A stretch of DNA of 64,000 nt from Methylobacterium gossipiicola (GTDB lineage: Bacteria; Pseudomonadota; Alphaproteobacteria; Rhizobiales; Beijerinckiaceae). The stretch's first letter is position 1. Every line of letters starts with the position of its first letter. The stretch covers positions 1-64,000 of the forward strand of contig NZ_FOPM01000021.1 of the NCBI RefSeq assembly GCF_900113485.1, given 5' to 3'. Of this stretch, positions 39,038 through 49,331 are shown in pieces. The position numbers and the translations under genes are program-made. Below the pieces are notes generated by a model that was not told the origin of the DNA, did no database searches, and saw only the letters and a list, made by a program, of their open reading frames with translations.

Positions 39038-41553
39038 CCGAGACCCACGAGCTTTTCCGGCCGCAGGGCGTTCGGAGCGTTGGGAAAGTAACGGGTTGCG
39101 ATGGCGTCGGCCAAGCGCTCGAAGTCGTGGCCTAGGCGAGCGATGGCGGCTTCATCGAAGTCCGCCGCCTCTCCCGTGGAAAACTCCGCTGCGAGCTTCG
39201 CGGCCAACCGCTGATGCGGCTCCGGCAAGCCGTCGGCCCGCAGGGTCGGGAGATTGGCGAGATGCCGCCCGATGGCCTCGATCTGGAATGCGACGGAGCG
39301 CGGATTGAACGGATCGAGAAGCACCATGTCGCGCACGGGATCGAGGGCGGCGCCCTGCATGTAGCGGGCGCCGAACGCGATGTGCGAATCGCAGAGCGAC
39401 AGCATCACGCCCAGATCATCGGCGGTCGCGGCATCCCCGGCGAAATGGGTCGCGAAGGTGCAGGTGTTGATCACACGCTCGATGCGCCGTCCGAGATCGA
39501 CGAAGTGCCAGCCGGTGGTGCGGATCATATTCTCCTTCGCGAGCCCGGCGAGGGCCGCCATGAGGCCGAGCCCGCGTTCGACGAGGCCGACGAGTTCGGC
39601 TTCCGAATAGGCACGCCCGTCACCGATATCGAGGAGGTCTGTAAGGTCGGCGAGAACTCGCCACGCCTCACCGGACAGGCGCTCGCGCAGGATCGCCGCG
39701 TTGGCCCGCGCGGAGAGCGAGTGGCGCAGGGCCGAGCCGTATGTCCCGTGCCCGCTCAGAGCCTCCCGCGCCAGGGTCGCGGTGGAAAGGTTAGGATTGG
39801 AAATAGCGCCCCAATCGTCGAGAAGTGCTCGGATCCGCAGGGACGTCGGTGATCGCGCATCGCTGACGAGATAGGCGTTGACGGCGGCTCCCACACCGCC
39901 GAGATGCGCCCCGGCCAAGCGGATCACCGCTTCGGCCCGCTCGACGTAGCGTCCGAACCAGAACAGGTTGTCGGCGGCCCGCGACGGCAGATGGCCGGCG
40001 ATCCGCCGAACCTTCTGGGCGCCCGGTTGAATGAGCGGAACCGGCTCCACGGGCCCATTGGACATGATCCAAACATCGGCGGCCTTGATACCGGCGCGCA
40101 TCTCGCCGGGGTCGAGGTCGGGACGTTCCGAGATGCGGCAGAAGCCGCCGGGCATGACCCGCCAGCCGTCCGGCGTTATGGTGGCGAACACCCGCAGGGC
40201 GAACGGGCGCGGCACGAGGCGCAGCGTTCCGCCGGTCCGGTCCCAGCCGGGCGTCGTCGCGAGGGGCATCCGCTCCTGTGCGACATAGTCGAACGGCCGG
40301 TCGCGCAGGGCCGCGACGAGTCGATCGCGGTCGGCTCCGAAGGCGAGCGGACCCATGATCGCGTCACGCGCCTCGCCCTTCGGCGGCGTCGCCACCGGTC
40401 GCAGGGTGAGGGCATCGAGGTGATCGCGCACATGGACGAGGCTGTCAGGATCGCCGCACCAGAACGTCCGCGGGCCCGACAGGCGAAGTTCGCCGCCGGT
40501 GAGCCGGCGTGCGATGCCGGGAAGATAGGCGGCGAGCGCCCCTGATTCGAGGATGCCGGAACCCGGCATGTTGCCGACGACGAGGTTGCCGTTGCGCAGG
40601 GCTTCGAGGAGGCCGGGGACGCCGAGGCGCGACGCGGGATTCAGTTCGAGGGGATCGACGTAATCGGAATCGATCCGGCGCCAGAGGGCATCGGCGCGTT
40701 TCAGGCCCGACACGGTTCGCACGTGGAGGGCGCCATCCTGCATCACGAGATCGTCGCCCTCCACGAGGAGCAGGCCGAGATAACGCGCCAGCACGGCCTG
40801 CTCGACATAGGTCGAGCTGAACGGACCGGAGGTCAGGAGACAGATACGCGGGTCGCTGCGCTGGGCCCCGTCCGCCAGCGCTTGGCGAAGGGTCTGGAAG
40901 AAGGGCGCGAGCCGCTCGACGTGGAGATCGGTATAGAGGTCCGGAAACGCGCGGGTCAGCACCATCCGGTTTTCCAGGGCATAGCCCGGCCCGGAGGGAG
41001 ATTGCGTCCGGTCGGCCAGGACCTGCCACTGCCCGTCGGGTCCACGGGTGACATCGGCGGCGTAGAGCTTCAGGAAACGGCCGCCGGGCGGAACGATCCC
41101 GGCCACGGGACGCATGAATTCGGGGCTTCCCGCCACGACGGCGGCCGGCAGAAGACCATCGGCGACGAGGCGGTTGGGACCGTAGATGTCGGCGAGAATC
41201 GCCTCCATCAGCTCCGCCCGCTCGACGATCCCCGCGCTCAAGGCCTGCCAATCGTCCGCCTCCACCACGAAGGGAAGGGAGCCGAGCGGCCAAGCGTGTT
41301 CGCGATTGTCGCCGTAGATGCGATACGAAATGCCCGTGTCGCGGATATGCCGCACGGCCGACACGAAGCGGGCGGCGATGTCCACCTCGGTGAGGTCGCC
41401 GAGGCGGTCGAGCACCCGTGTCCAAGCCTCTCGCGGTCGCCCCGACGCATCCATGAATGCATCGGGCACATCTGGATGCGGCCGGTAGCCGGAGGTCCAG
41501 CGCGCCAGCCGTTCTGCCCGCCCCGAAACCTCCGCCTCGGCCGCATCGGTCAT
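39034..41553 (-). CDS. Circularly permuted ATP-grasp fused to an Alpha-E domain
   Basis: The 839-residue protein joins a circularly permuted ATP-grasp half (about 70-500, with [14 protein letters not shown] and later [16 protein letters not shown]) to a C-terminal all-helical Alpha-E half (about 520-830, starting [18 protein letters not shown]). In most genomes these are two adjacent genes; here they are one. ATP-grasp enzymes form amide bonds from a carboxylate and an amine with ATP. The Alpha-E function is unknown. It sits between two transglutaminase-bearing genes and overlaps both by 4 bases. Confidence 0.9.
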   Translation of the reverse strand: MTDAAEAEVSGRAERLARWTSGYRPHPDVPDAFMDASGRPREAWTRVLDRLGDLTEVDIAARFVSAVRHIRDTGISYRIYGDNREHAWPLGSLPFVVEADDWQALSAGIVERAELMEAILADIYGPNRLVADGLLPAAVVAGSPEFMRPVAGIVPPGGRFLKLYAADVTRGPDGQWQVLADRTQSPSGPGYALENRMVLTRAFPDLYTDLHVERLAPFFQTLRQALADGAQRSDPRICLLTSGPFSSTYVEQAVLARYLGLLLVEGDDLVMQDGALHVRTVSGLKRADALWRRIDSDYVDPLELNPASRLGVPGLLEALRNGNLVVGNMPGSGILESGALAAYLPGIARRLTGGELRLSGPRTFWCGDPDSLVHVRDHLDALTLRPVATPPKGEARDAIMGPLAFGADRDRLVAALRDRPFDYVAQERMPLATTPGWDRTGGTLRLVPRPFALRVFATITPDGWRVMPGGFCRISERPDLDPGEMRAGIKAADVWIMSNGPVEPVPLIQPGAQKVRRIAGHLPSRAADNLFWFGRYVERAEAVIRLAGAHLGGVGAAVNAYLVSDARSPTSLRIRALLDDWGAISNPNLSTATLAREALSGHGTYGSALRHSLSARANAAILRERLSGEAWRVLADLTDLLDIGDGRAYSEAELVGLVERGLGLMAALAGLAKENMIRTTGWHFVDLGRRIERVINTCTFATHFAGDAATADDLGVMLSLCDSHIAFGARYMQGAALDPVRDMVLLDPFNPRSVAFQIEAIGRHLANLPTLRADGLPEPHQRLAAKLAAEFSTGEAADFDEAAIARLGHDFERLADAIATRYFPNAPNALRPEKLVGLG

Positions 41554-44500
41554 CGCGGAGCCGGGCTTCGCAGATCGAGGGTCATGGGGAACTCGCGGTT
41601 GATCTCATCGACCGGCATTTCGACCCGGCCGGGGGTATGGCCGTGAGTCTGGAACCGGGCGAGCCGCCGCCCCTCCGCCTCGTAGGTGTTGACCGGGAAC
41701 GTGTCGTAGTTCCGCCCGCCCGGATGACTGACATGATACCGGCATCCCCCAAGGGACCGACCGCTCCACGAATCGAGGATGTCGATGGTGAGGGGAGACT
41801 GGGCGGGAATCGTGGGATGGAGGGATGAAGCTGGCTGCCACGCCTTGAACCGTAGGCCCGCCACCGCTTCCCCGGCCGTACCCGTCCCGGTCATGGGCAG
41901 GCGGCGTCCGTTGCAGGCGATCACGTGCCGACCGGGAACGAAACCCTCGACCTTCACCTGCAGTCGTTCGACGGAACTATCGACGTAACGCACGGTCCCC
42001 CCGATGGCCCCTTCCTCGCCCAGCACGTGCCACGGCTCGAGCGCTTGACGCACTTCCAGCTTCACCCCGCCCTGTTCCACCGTGCCGAACACGGGGAAGC
42101 GGAATTCGCGCTGCGCCACGAAGGCGGTCTGGTCGAAAGCGTAGCCCGCCGCAGCCAAGTCATCCAGCACGCCGAGGAAGTCGGCCCACAGGAAGTGGGG
42201 AAGCATGAAGCGATCGTGCAGGCCCGTGCCCCAACGGACACAGCCGCCGGACTGAGGCTCGCGCCACAGCCACGCGACGATGGCGCGCAGCAGGAGTTGC
42301 TGCGCGAGGCTCATGCGCGGGTCCGGCGGCATCTCGAAGGAGCGGAATTCGAGGAGACCGAGCCGTCCCGTGGGGCCGTCGGGAGAATACAGTTTGTCGA
42401 TGCAGATCTCGGACCGATGGGTGTTGCCGGTCACGTCCACGAGGATGTTGCGGAAGATGCGATCGACGAGCCAGCGCGGAATGTTGGGCTCGTCGGGCTG
42501 CGGAACCTGCGCCATGGCGATCTCGAGCTCGTAGAGCCCGTCGTGACGCGCCTCGTCCATGCGCGGGGCCTGACTCGTCGGGCCGATGTAGAGGCCGGAG
42601 AACAGGTACGACAGGGCCGGATGGCGCTGCCAGTAGAGAACGAGGCTCTTGAGAAGATCGGGACGGCGCAGGAACGGTGAATCGTCGGGGGTCGCCCCAC
42701 CGAGCACCACGTGGTTGCCGCCGCCAGTGCCCGTATGGCGCCCGTCGGTCATGAACTTCTGCGCGCCCAGGCGGATCTGGCGGGCATCCTCGTAGAGATC
42801 CGTGGTGATCCGCACGGCGTCGCGCCAAGTCGAGGCGGGATGCACGTTGACCTCGATTACGCCGGGATCGGGCGTGACCTTGATGACGTTCATGCGTGGA
42901 TCGAACGGCGGTTCGTAGCCCTCGATGTGAAGGGTCCGGTTCAGTTCCGACGCGGAGTCTTCGATGTAGCCGAGGAGTTCGAGATACTCGTCCACCCGCT
43001 CGAGGGGAGGCATGAACACGTGCAGCACGCCGTTGCGCGGCTCGACGGCGAGGGCCGTCCGGACGGCGACGCCCGTGACCCCGGAACCGTTGACCGTCTT
43101 GGCGCCCGCCCGTTCCTCCGGCAGGTTCCCCCGTGCCTCGAGGGGGTCCTGCGGCTGGTAGTAGGGGTAGTGCGCGGGCGGCACGTAGGGCAGTGAGGAT
43201 AGCGGCAGACGATACCCCACGGGGGAATCGCCGGGGGTGAGGAAGGCGTGGCCGCGCCGGAACTCCCAGGCTTCCGAGACCCAGACCCGGTCGGCCGCAC
43301 CGTCCTTGCCGCCGGGCGAGACAGCTTTTCCCGTGGGCAGGCTCGCCAGGGGAAGCGCGTAGCCGGCGGCGACACCGAGGCCACGCTCGAACACGCGTGC
43401 CATGCGGGCGTTCGTCTCGGCATTCGGGAACCGAGGCTCGGATGTCGTCACGTTGATGGGAAGTTCGTCACGCTTCTCCGTCCAGTAAGTCGGGTCCTCG
43501 TAGGCGGGAAATGGATAGGTGGCGAGGCCGAGGCGTTTCGCGATCCCGTCGATCAGGGCCTTCGCATCCGTGATGTTGGCGTCGCGGGCGCCGTCCTCTG
43601 CGGCGATCAGGTCGGCATTCTTCCAAACGGGTACGCCGTCGCGGCGCCAGTACAGGGCGAAGGCCCAGCGCGGCAGGCTCTCTCCCGGATACCACTTGCC
43701 CTGGCCGTAATGCAGCATGCCGCCGGGGGCGAAACGGGTGCGCAGGCGGCGGATGAGTTTGTCGGCGAATCCCCGTTTCGTCGGGCCGACGGCGGCGGCA
43801 TTCCACTCGGCCGACTCGAAATCGTCGATGGAAACGAAGGTCGGTTCGCCGCCCATGGTCAGGCGCACGTCCTGCGCGGCGAGATCCGCGTCGATGCGGT
43901 CGCCCAGCGCATCCATGGCGGCCCAGACCTCGTCCGAGAACGGCTTGGTGATGCGCGGGGCTTCCGCGACGCGCGTCACCGTCATCTCGAAGCCGAATTC
44001 GACTTCCGCCGGCTCGGCGAGGCCCGAGATGGGCGCGGCGGAGTTGTAATGCGGCGTCGCGGCCAGCGGAATATGGCCTTCGCCGCAGAGGAGGCCGGAA
44101 GTGGCGTCGAGGCCGATCCAGCCGGCGCCGGGGAGATAGACCTCGGCCCAGGCATGCAGGTCGGTGAAATCCGTGGACGTGCCCGCCGGGCCGTCGACGG
44201 CGGTGGTGTCGGGCACGAGCTGAATCAGGTAGCCGGAGACGAAGCGAGCGGCGAGTCCGAGGCGGCGCAGGATCTGGACCATCAGCCATGCGGAATCACG
44301 GCATGACCCACTCTTGAGAGTCAGGGTCTCGGCGGCGGTCTGGACGCCCGGCTCCATGCGGACGCCGTAGGTGATTTCGCGCGCCACCTGTCCGTTGAGG
44401 GCCACGAGAAACAGGACGGTGTTGGTTTCGGTTGGCAGCCGTTCGAGGAAGGCATCGACCTCCGGCGCCATGGCATCGTCGAGGACGAGGTAAGGCTTCA

Positions 44501-44840
44501 ATTCCGCCGTGAGCACGTCGGCGTACGCGAATCCCCGGGTCTGGGCGTAATCTTCGACGAAGAAGTCGAACGGGTTGATCACCGACATGTCGGCGGTGAG
44601 ATCGACCTCAATCTTCAGTTCGGCTGTCTTCTCCGGAAAGACGAGACGGGCGAGCCAGTTCCCGTTCGGATCCTGCTGCCAGTTGATGAAATGATTCTCG
44701 GGAAGGACTTTCAGGGAGTAAGCCGGTACGGCCGTGCGCGTATGCGGTGCTGGACGCAGGCGGATCACCTGGGGGCCGAGCGCGATGGGTCGGTCATAGG
44801 TGTAGTGCGTGACGTGGTGCAGGGCGGCTTTGATCGACAC
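41550..44840 (-). CDS. Transglutaminase fused to DUF2126 putative amidoligase
   Basis: The 1096-residue protein begins with a bacterial transglutaminase N-terminal domain and core holding Cys180 (GSCRDSAWL), His229 (DLHAWAEVY) and Asp245 (GLDATSG). A linker follows, and then the DUF2126 region (about 330-1090) with [23 protein letters not shown] and [10 protein letters not shown], described in the literature as a putative amidoligase of the glutamate-cysteine ligase superfamily. It opens the three-gene set, starting with GTG 44840 behind GGGAG. A large ATP-dependent ligase and a transglutaminase in one chain suggest a peptide made or trimmed in place. Confidence 0.9.
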   Translation of the reverse strand: MSIKAALHHVTHYTYDRPIALGPQVIRLRPAPHTRTAVPAYSLKVLPENHFINWQQDPNGNWLARLVFPEKTAELKIEVDLTADMSVINPFDFFVEDYAQTRGFAYADVLTAELKPYLVLDDAMAPEVDAFLERLPTETNTVLFLVALNGQVAREITYGVRMEPGVQTAAETLTLKSGSCRDSAWLMVQILRRLGLAARFVSGYLIQLVPDTTAVDGPAGTSTDFTDLHAWAEVYLPGAGWIGLDATSGLLCGEGHIPLAATPHYNSAAPISGLAEPAEVEFGFEMTVTRVAEAPRITKPFSDEVWAAMDALGDRIDADLAAQDVRLTMGGEPTFVSIDDFESAEWNAAAVGPTKRGFADKLIRRLRTRFAPGGMLHYGQGKWYPGESLPRWAFALYWRRDGVPVWKNADLIAAEDGARDANITDAKALIDGIAKRLGLATYPFPAYEDPTYWTEKRDELPINVTTSEPRFPNAETNARMARVFERGLGVAAGYALPLASLPTGKAVSPGGKDGAADRVWVSEAWEFRRGHAFLTPGDSPVGYRLPLSSLPYVPPAHYPYYQPQDPLEARGNLPEERAGAKTVNGSGVTGVAVRTALAVEPRNGVLHVFMPPLERVDEYLELLGYIEDSASELNRTLHIEGYEPPFDPRMNVIKVTPDPGVIEVNVHPASTWRDAVRITTDLYEDARQIRLGAQKFMTDGRHTGTGGGNHVVLGGATPDDSPFLRRPDLLKSLVLYWQRHPALSYLFSGLYIGPTSQAPRMDEARHDGLYELEIAMAQVPQPDEPNIPRWLVDRIFRNILVDVTGNTHRSEICIDKLYSPDGPTGRLGLLEFRSFEMPPDPRMSLAQQLLLRAIVAWLWREPQSGGCVRWGTGLHDRFMLPHFLWADFLGVLDDLAAAGYAFDQTAFVAQREFRFPVFGTVEQGGVKLEVRQALEPWHVLGEEGAIGGTVRYVDSSVERLQVKVEGFVPGRHVIACNGRRLPMTGTGTAGEAVAGLRFKAWQPASSLHPTIPAQSPLTIDILDSWSGRSLGGCRYHVSHPGGRNYDTFPVNTYEAEGRRLARFQTHGHTPGRVEMPVDEINREFPMTLDLRSPAPR

Positions 44841-45208
44841 GGGGACTCCCAAAGGGCCGGGGCGTGGGGCCGGGCGGGCGCGGGCGCTCGATCCGGCGGT
44901 GGAGATCCGGACCACCGCCCTACGGTGCTCCCGGAAGAGACGTTGTTCGAGCCATACGCCAACGGTCGCCCGTGTGCGATGGTTTTGCGGTCGTGCGCCT
45001 TCGCTTCTCGGTGTCGCCACCGATCGCCAGGGATGGCGGCGTCGCATCGAAGCGAGTCCGTAAGCAAGTTCCGTGCATGCTCCCCGTCACGAAGCGGCGA
45101 TGGGAACAGAGTCGGACACCACGGCTTTGCTCGGTGTCCCGGGCAGGACGGTCTGCGACGGGTGTACGGCGCACGAGGGTGGTTCGGTACGGGGATCGAA
45201 ACGGGATC
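44841..45208. other. Divergent promoter region between the amidoligase operon and the metallopeptidase gene
   Basis: The 368 bases separate two divergent genes that belong to the same system and must hold both promoters. An inverted repeat, GGACACC (45114-45120) with GGTGTCC (45133-45139), lies 70 bases before the metallopeptidase start and may be an operator. No gene or RNA was recognised in the rest. Confidence 0.45.
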
Positions 45209-46369
45209 ATGAAGATCTTCCAGTGCCAGGCATGCGACCAGCCCGTCAGCTTTGAGAGCACCGGCTGCGAGAGTTGCGAGCGTCGGCTCGGCTATGTCGG
45301 TGACCTTCACGAAATGTCGGCCCTCGAGCCCGTGAACGGCCTCTGGCATGCCTATGCCGATCCATCGCGCAAATTTCGGTTTTGCGCCAATGCCGATCAC
45401 GAAGCCTGCAACTGGCTCGTGCCCGACGATTCGCGAGAGCGCTACTGTACCGCCTGTCGCCACAACCGCGTAGTGCCGGACCTTGGCATCACCTGGAACC
45501 TCACGCGCTGGCGCCAGATCGAGGCCGCCAAGCATCGGCTGTTTTATTCCCTGCTGCGCCTCAACCTGCCGCTGATGTCCCGCCTGGAAAATCCGGCCAC
45601 GGGCCTCGCCTTCGACTTCCTCGTCGATCCCTCCGAGAATTACCTCATCGGTCCCCCGGTGCTCACGGGACATCACAGCGGCGTCATCACCCTGAACATC
45701 GCCGAAGCCGACGATGTGGAACGCGAGCGGCGGCGAACCCTGTTCGGCGAGTACTACCGTACGCTCCTCGGGCATTTCCGCCACGAGATCGGGCATTACT
45801 TCTGGAACGTCCTGGTGCGGTTTGATCAGAGCCTATGGACGTTCCGGTCCCTGTTCGGCGATGAGCGCGACGATTACGGTTTCGCCCTCCAACGCCATTA
45901 CCGTGACGGCCCGCCGGCGGACTGGGAGGAATCTTACGTCAGCGCCTACGCGACCAGCCATCCGTGGGAGGATTTCGCCGAAACCTGGGCGCAGTATCTC
46001 CATATCGTCGATACGGTGGAGACAGCCGGCGCCTTCGAGCTGCATGTGCGTCCGCGCCTGCGCAACGGACCGGCGAACCCCGTCGTGATCGATTACGATC
46101 CGTACCAGACGCCCGATTTCACCCGTCTGGTCGAGGCTTGGCTGCCCCTGACCTACGCGGTGAATTCCCTCAGCCGCAGCATGGGACAGCCGGCGCTCTA
46201 TCCGTTCAAGCTGACCCCGGCGGTGATCGCCAAGCTGTCCTTCGTCCACGAACGGATCGTGTCCATGCGCTCCATCGGCTACGGCATCGACAGTGAGGAG
46301 GCGGGGTCGGAGATCCTGAAGGCCGTCATCACCGGCCTACGCAAGCGCGTTCCCCCGCCAAACGAATAG
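45209..46369 (+). CDS. Putative zinc-binding metallopeptidase with N-terminal zinc ribbon
   Basis: The 386-residue protein starts with a zinc ribbon (Cys6, Cys9, Cys20, Cys23) and further paired cysteines (Cys59, Cys67, Cys80, Cys83). The gluzincin-like motif HEIGH (192-196) sits in HFRHEIGHYFW, and downstream WEDFAETWAQYLH supplies a candidate third ligand. This matches the putative zinc-binding metallopeptidase family (DUF2248-like). No signal peptide, so cytoplasmic. It diverges from the transglutaminase/ATP-grasp genes and probably cleaves or matures what they make. ATG 45209 is the first start that keeps the ribbon. Confidence 0.88.
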   Translation: MKIFQCQACDQPVSFESTGCESCERRLGYVGDLHEMSALEPVNGLWHAYADPSRKFRFCANADHEACNWLVPDDSRERYCTACRHNRVVPDLGITWNLTRWRQIEAAKHRLFYSLLRLNLPLMSRLENPATGLAFDFLVDPSENYLIGPPVLTGHHSGVITLNIAEADDVERERRRTLFGEYYRTLLGHFRHEIGHYFWNVLVRFDQSLWTFRSLFGDERDDYGFALQRHYRDGPPADWEESYVSAYATSHPWEDFAETWAQYLHIVDTVETAGAFELHVRPRLRNGPANPVVIDYDPYQTPDFTRLVEAWLPLTYAVNSLSRSMGQPALYPFKLTPAVIAKLSFVHERIVSMRSIGYGIDSEEAGSEILKAVITGLRKRVPPPNE

Positions 46370-46384
46370 CGTTCGGCGGGGGAA
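46350..46384. terminator. Hairpin holding the metallopeptidase stop codon in its loop
   Basis: A 15-bp stem with one mismatch (46350-46364 with 46370-46384) closes the 5-base loop AATAG. The TAG stop codon of the metallopeptidase gene is in that loop. The hairpin can serve the convergent ABC-F gene as well, whose stop lies 14 bases beyond the stem. Confidence 0.65.
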
Positions 46385-46397
46385 GGGCACCCCAACC

Positions 46398-48020
46398 TCA
46401 GCCGCGCAGACCCGGCGCTTCCTGGCCCGTCCGGGCCACGTACTCAGTGTAGCCGCCGCCATATTGATGGATACCCTCCGGCGTCACTTCCAGCACGCGG
46501 TTCGAGAGGGCCGCGAGGAAGTGGCGGTCGTGGCTCACGAACAGCATCGTGCCCTCGTAGGCCGAGAGCGCCGCGATGAGCATTTCCTTCGTGCCCATGT
46601 CGAGGTGGTTGGTCGGCTCGTCGAGGACGAGGAAGTTCGGCGGGTCGAACAGCATCAGGGCCATGACGAGGCGAGCTTTCTCGCCGCCCGACAGCACCCG
46701 GCAGCGTTTTTCGACATCGTCGCCGGAAAAGCCGAAGCACCCGGCCAGGGCCCGCAGCGAGCCCTGGGCGGCCTGCGGGAACGCATCCTCCAAGGACTGG
46801 AACACCGTGCGCTCGCCGTCGAGCAGGTCCATGGCGTGCTGGGCAAAGTAGCCGAGCTTGACGCTGCTGCCCACCGAAACCGTCCCGTCATCGGCCTCCG
46901 TGGCGCCGGTGACGAGCTTCAGCAAGGTCGATTTTCCGGCGCCGTTGATGCCCATGACGCACCAGCGCTCGCGCCGCCGGATGGCGAAATCGAACCCCTC
47001 ATAGATGCGGCGGCTTCCGTAGCTCTTGTGGACGTTCTTCAGCATCACGACGTCGTCGCCCGAGCGTGGCGGCGGCTGGAACTCGAACGCCACGGATTGG
47101 CGGCGCTTGGGGGGCTCGACCCGCTCGATCTTGTCGAGCTTCTTTACCCGGCTCTGAACCTGCGCGGCGTGCGACGCGCGGGCCTTGAAGCGCTCGATGA
47201 ACTTGATCTCCTTGGCCAGCATCGCTTGCTGGCGCTCGAACTGCGCTTGCTGGTGGGTTTCGTTGAGCGCCCGCTGCTGCTCGTAAAAGGCGTAGTCGCC
47301 CGAATAGGTCGTCAGGGTACCGCCATCGATCTCGATGACCTTGGTGACGATGCGGTTCATGAACTCGCGGTCGTGCGAGGTCATCAGCAGGGCGCCCTCG
47401 TAGTCCTTGAGAAACGATTCGAGCCAGATCAGGCTCTCGAGGTCGAGGTGGTTCGAGGGCTCGTCGAGGAGCATGACGTCGGGATTCATGAGGAGGATCC
47501 GGGCCAGGGCCACGCGCATCTTCCAGCCGCCCGAAAGCCGGCCGACATCGCCGTCCATCATCTCCTGGGAGAAGCTCAGGCCCGCCAGTACCTCGTAGGC
47601 CCGGCCTTCGAGGGCATAGCCGTCGAGTTCCTCGAACCGCGCCTGGACCTCGCCGTAGCGCTCGATGAGCGCCTCCATCTCGTCCGCGCGATCCGGATCG
47701 GCGAGCCCGGCTTCCAGGGCCTTCAGCTCCGTTCCGACGACGCTCACGGGACCGGCCCCGTCCATCACCGCCGAGACCACGGAGCACCCGGACATCTCGC
47801 CGACATCCTGGCTGAAATACCCGATGGTGATGCCCTTGTCGGTGGCGACCTGCCCCTCGTCGGGTTCCTCCTGGCCGGTGATCATCCGGAACAGGGTGGT
47901 CTTTCCGGCGCCGTTCGGCCCAACGAGGCCGACCTTCTCGCCCTTCTGGAGGGCGGCCGATGCCTCGATGAAGACGATCTGACGGCCGTTCTGCTTGCCG
48001 ATTTTCTCGAGGCGGATCAT
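46398..48020 (-). CDS. ABC-F family ATPase (ribosome-associated type)
   Basis: The 540-residue protein has two ABC ATPase domains without membrane segments: Walker A GPNGAGKT (about 35-42) and GINGAGKST in the second half, each with an LSGG signature and a Walker B LLDEPSNHLD or VLDEPTNHLD. The linker (about 240-320) is rich in Lys and Arg with FERQQAMLAKEIKFIERF, the P-site tRNA interaction motif region of ABC-F proteins. Members act on the ribosome as translation factors or in antibiotic resistance. It is nearest in size to the YbiT/Uup-like housekeeping group. Confidence 0.9.
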   Translation of the reverse strand: MIRLEKIGKQNGRQIVFIEASAALQKGEKVGLVGPNGAGKTTLFRMITGQEEPDEGQVATDKGITIGYFSQDVGEMSGCSVVSAVMDGAGPVSVVGTELKALEAGLADPDRADEMEALIERYGEVQARFEELDGYALEGRAYEVLAGLSFSQEMMDGDVGRLSGGWKMRVALARILLMNPDVMLLDEPSNHLDLESLIWLESFLKDYEGALLMTSHDREFMNRIVTKVIEIDGGTLTTYSGDYAFYEQQRALNETHQQAQFERQQAMLAKEIKFIERFKARASHAAQVQSRVKKLDKIERVEPPKRRQSVAFEFQPPPRSGDDVVMLKNVHKSYGSRRIYEGFDFAIRRRERWCVMGINGAGKSTLLKLVTGATEADDGTVSVGSSVKLGYFAQHAMDLLDGERTVFQSLEDAFPQAAQGSLRALAGCFGFSGDDVEKRCRVLSGGEKARLVMALMLFDPPNFLVLDEPTNHLDMGTKEMLIAALSAYEGTMLFVSHDRHFLAALSNRVLEVTPEGIHQYGGGYTEYVARTGQEAPGLRG

Positions 48021-48089
48021 GCGTGCGCGGGACCTTGCTGATGTCCCGCGCCTTTACGGCATGGCGCGCCCGAGCGGAAGGGAAGCCCC

Positions 48090-48497
48090 TTATTCCATCG
48101 ACGCAGGCAGGTCCACGGCACGCGGACGGCCGGCATCGTCGATGGCCACGAACGTGAAGGTCGCTTCCGTCACCTTTTCGCGGAACTGCAGGCGGAAGCG
48201 CCGCGCCCAGGCTTCGACCTGGATCTTCATCGACGTACGCCCGACGTGGCTCACGCGGGTATAGACACACAGGACGTCTCCGACGCGCACGGGCCGGATG
48301 AACGTCATGGCGTCGACGGCGACGGTGACGACGCGGCCATTGGCGCGCTCCACGCCCGCGATGCCGCCGGCCTGATCCATCTGCGACATCACCCAGCCGC
48401 CGAAGATGTCGCCGTTGGCATTGGTATCCGCCGGCATCGCAATGGTGCGGACGGTGAGATCGCCCCTCGGTCCGCCATCCTCGTCCACCAGCGTCAT
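48090..48497 (-). CDS. Acyl-CoA thioesterase (hotdog fold, YciA-like)
   Basis: The 135-residue protein is a single-domain hotdog thioesterase. The motif NANGDIFGGWVMSQMDQAGGI holds the catalytic Asp region of the YciA/BFIT-like group; AWARRF and TFTFVAID close the fold. It should hydrolyse acyl-CoA in the cytoplasm. ATG 48497 gives the standard start; the longer open frame upstream lacks coding character. It lies 69 bases upstream of the ABC-F gene on the same strand and may share its transcript. Confidence 0.88.
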   Translation of the reverse strand: MTLVDEDGGPRGDLTVRTIAMPADTNANGDIFGGWVMSQMDQAGGIAGVERANGRVVTVAVDAMTFIRPVRVGDVLCVYTRVSHVGRTSMKIQVEAWARRFRLQFREKVTEATFTFVAIDDAGRPRAVDLPASME

Positions 48498-48571
48498 TCG
48501 GCTTCGCCCCCGCGATTCGTCTGACCCGATTCTACCCTGTGCAGCCCATGCCGACAGCGTAATCCTGAACG

Positions 48572-48700
48572 TCAGGGCATCACGCCTGCGAATTTCAGGC
48601 CGCCGGCGAGGAGGATCGCGGCGACGGAGACGATGAGCTCGAGGGGGAGCAGGTGCCAGATATCGCGGGGCGCGGCCTCGGTCGCACTCAGTTCGGTCAT
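48572..48700 (-). CDS. Putative 42-residue single-span membrane protein
   Basis: This short frame, missed by the usual length cut-offs, encodes a charged start MTELSATEAAPRDIW and then a hydrophobic helix from about residue 17 to 35 (LLPLELIVSVAAILLAGGL). GGGAC lies 9 bases before the ATG. It is on the same strand as the thioesterase, 74 bases upstream. No family is recognised. It resembles small inner-membrane proteins of stress responses but could be a chance frame. Confidence 0.5.
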   Translation of the reverse strand: MTELSATEAAPRDIWHLLPLELIVSVAAILLAGGLKFAGVMP

Positions 48701-48802
48701 CGCCCAAGTCCCGGTCAGTCCACGGCGTCGTGTCCGTGTCTCCCTCAGACTTATCGCAACATCCTGCGACCCGCCAAATCATATGATGCATTTTGATGCA
48801 CA

Positions 48803-48835
48803 AAAGCCTGGCACTCGGGCAGAGTGCCAGGCTTT
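48803..48835 (-). terminator. Rho-independent terminator with a perfect 14-bp stem
   Basis: A 14-bp perfect stem (48803-48816 with 48822-48835) closes a 5-base loop and is followed on the minus strand by TTTTGTG. It lies downstream of the Arg/Tyr/Pro repeat gene, 57 bases after its stop. Confidence 0.8.
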
Positions 48836-48892
48836 GAGGCAAACATGCCTGTCTCCGAATCGGTGCCGCGCGCGACGGCACCGGGGTGTTGC

Positions 48893-49186
48893 TCAGTAGT
48901 AGAACCGGCGCGGGCCGTAGAAGCGACGCGGCCCGTAAAAACGGCGCGGGCCATAGAAACGCCGGGGGGCGTAGAAACGACGGCCGTAATACGGACGACG
49001 GTAGAAGGGACGCGGGCCGTAGAAGCGACGGCGATAACCGTAATACTGCACGGTCTGGGCGACCGCGGGCGCGGCTTCGCTCTGAAGGGCGAGGGCGGGA
49101 CCGATGGGGGCGGCGGATGCGCCCTGCGGTGCCGCTGCGGCGAAGCCTAGGGCCAGCAACGCGGCCAGCATGAGTTTCCTCAGCAC
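48893..49186 (-). CDS. Small secreted Arg/Tyr/Pro-rich repeat protein
   Basis: The 97-residue protein has a signal peptide of about 25 residues (ASA before API). Its C-terminal half is built of repeated units of the form RRFYGP, with at least four near-identical copies ending in RRFYY. It is strongly basic and aromatic, with no cysteine. The DNA repeats the same 18-base unit, so length may vary between strains. I know of no function; secreted basic aromatic repeats could bind the cell surface, DNA or polysaccharide. A strong terminator follows. Confidence 0.75.
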   Translation of the reverse strand: MLRKLMLAALLALGFAAAAPQGASAAPIGPALALQSEAAPAVAQTVQYYGYRRRFYGPRPFYRRPYYGRRFYAPRRFYGPRRFYGPRRFYGPRRFYY

Positions 49187-49331
49187 GTTCTCAAACTCCT
49201 CGAGATAGGTCGGTGGGACGTATCGAACCGACGGCTCCGGATCGGACCCGGTCGCTTCAAACGCACGACCGCCGGAAGCGTTGCCACCGCCCGCCGCGCC
49301 ACGATCACATCGTCGTGCGGGAGAGCGTCGG

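Noticed and set aside
17113..45139. Shared GGACAC/GTGTCC inverted repeats upstream of the GGDEF gene and of the metallopeptidase gene as a common operator
   Set aside because: Spacing differs greatly (41 against about 12-14 bases), and six-base half-sites of this kind occur by chance.
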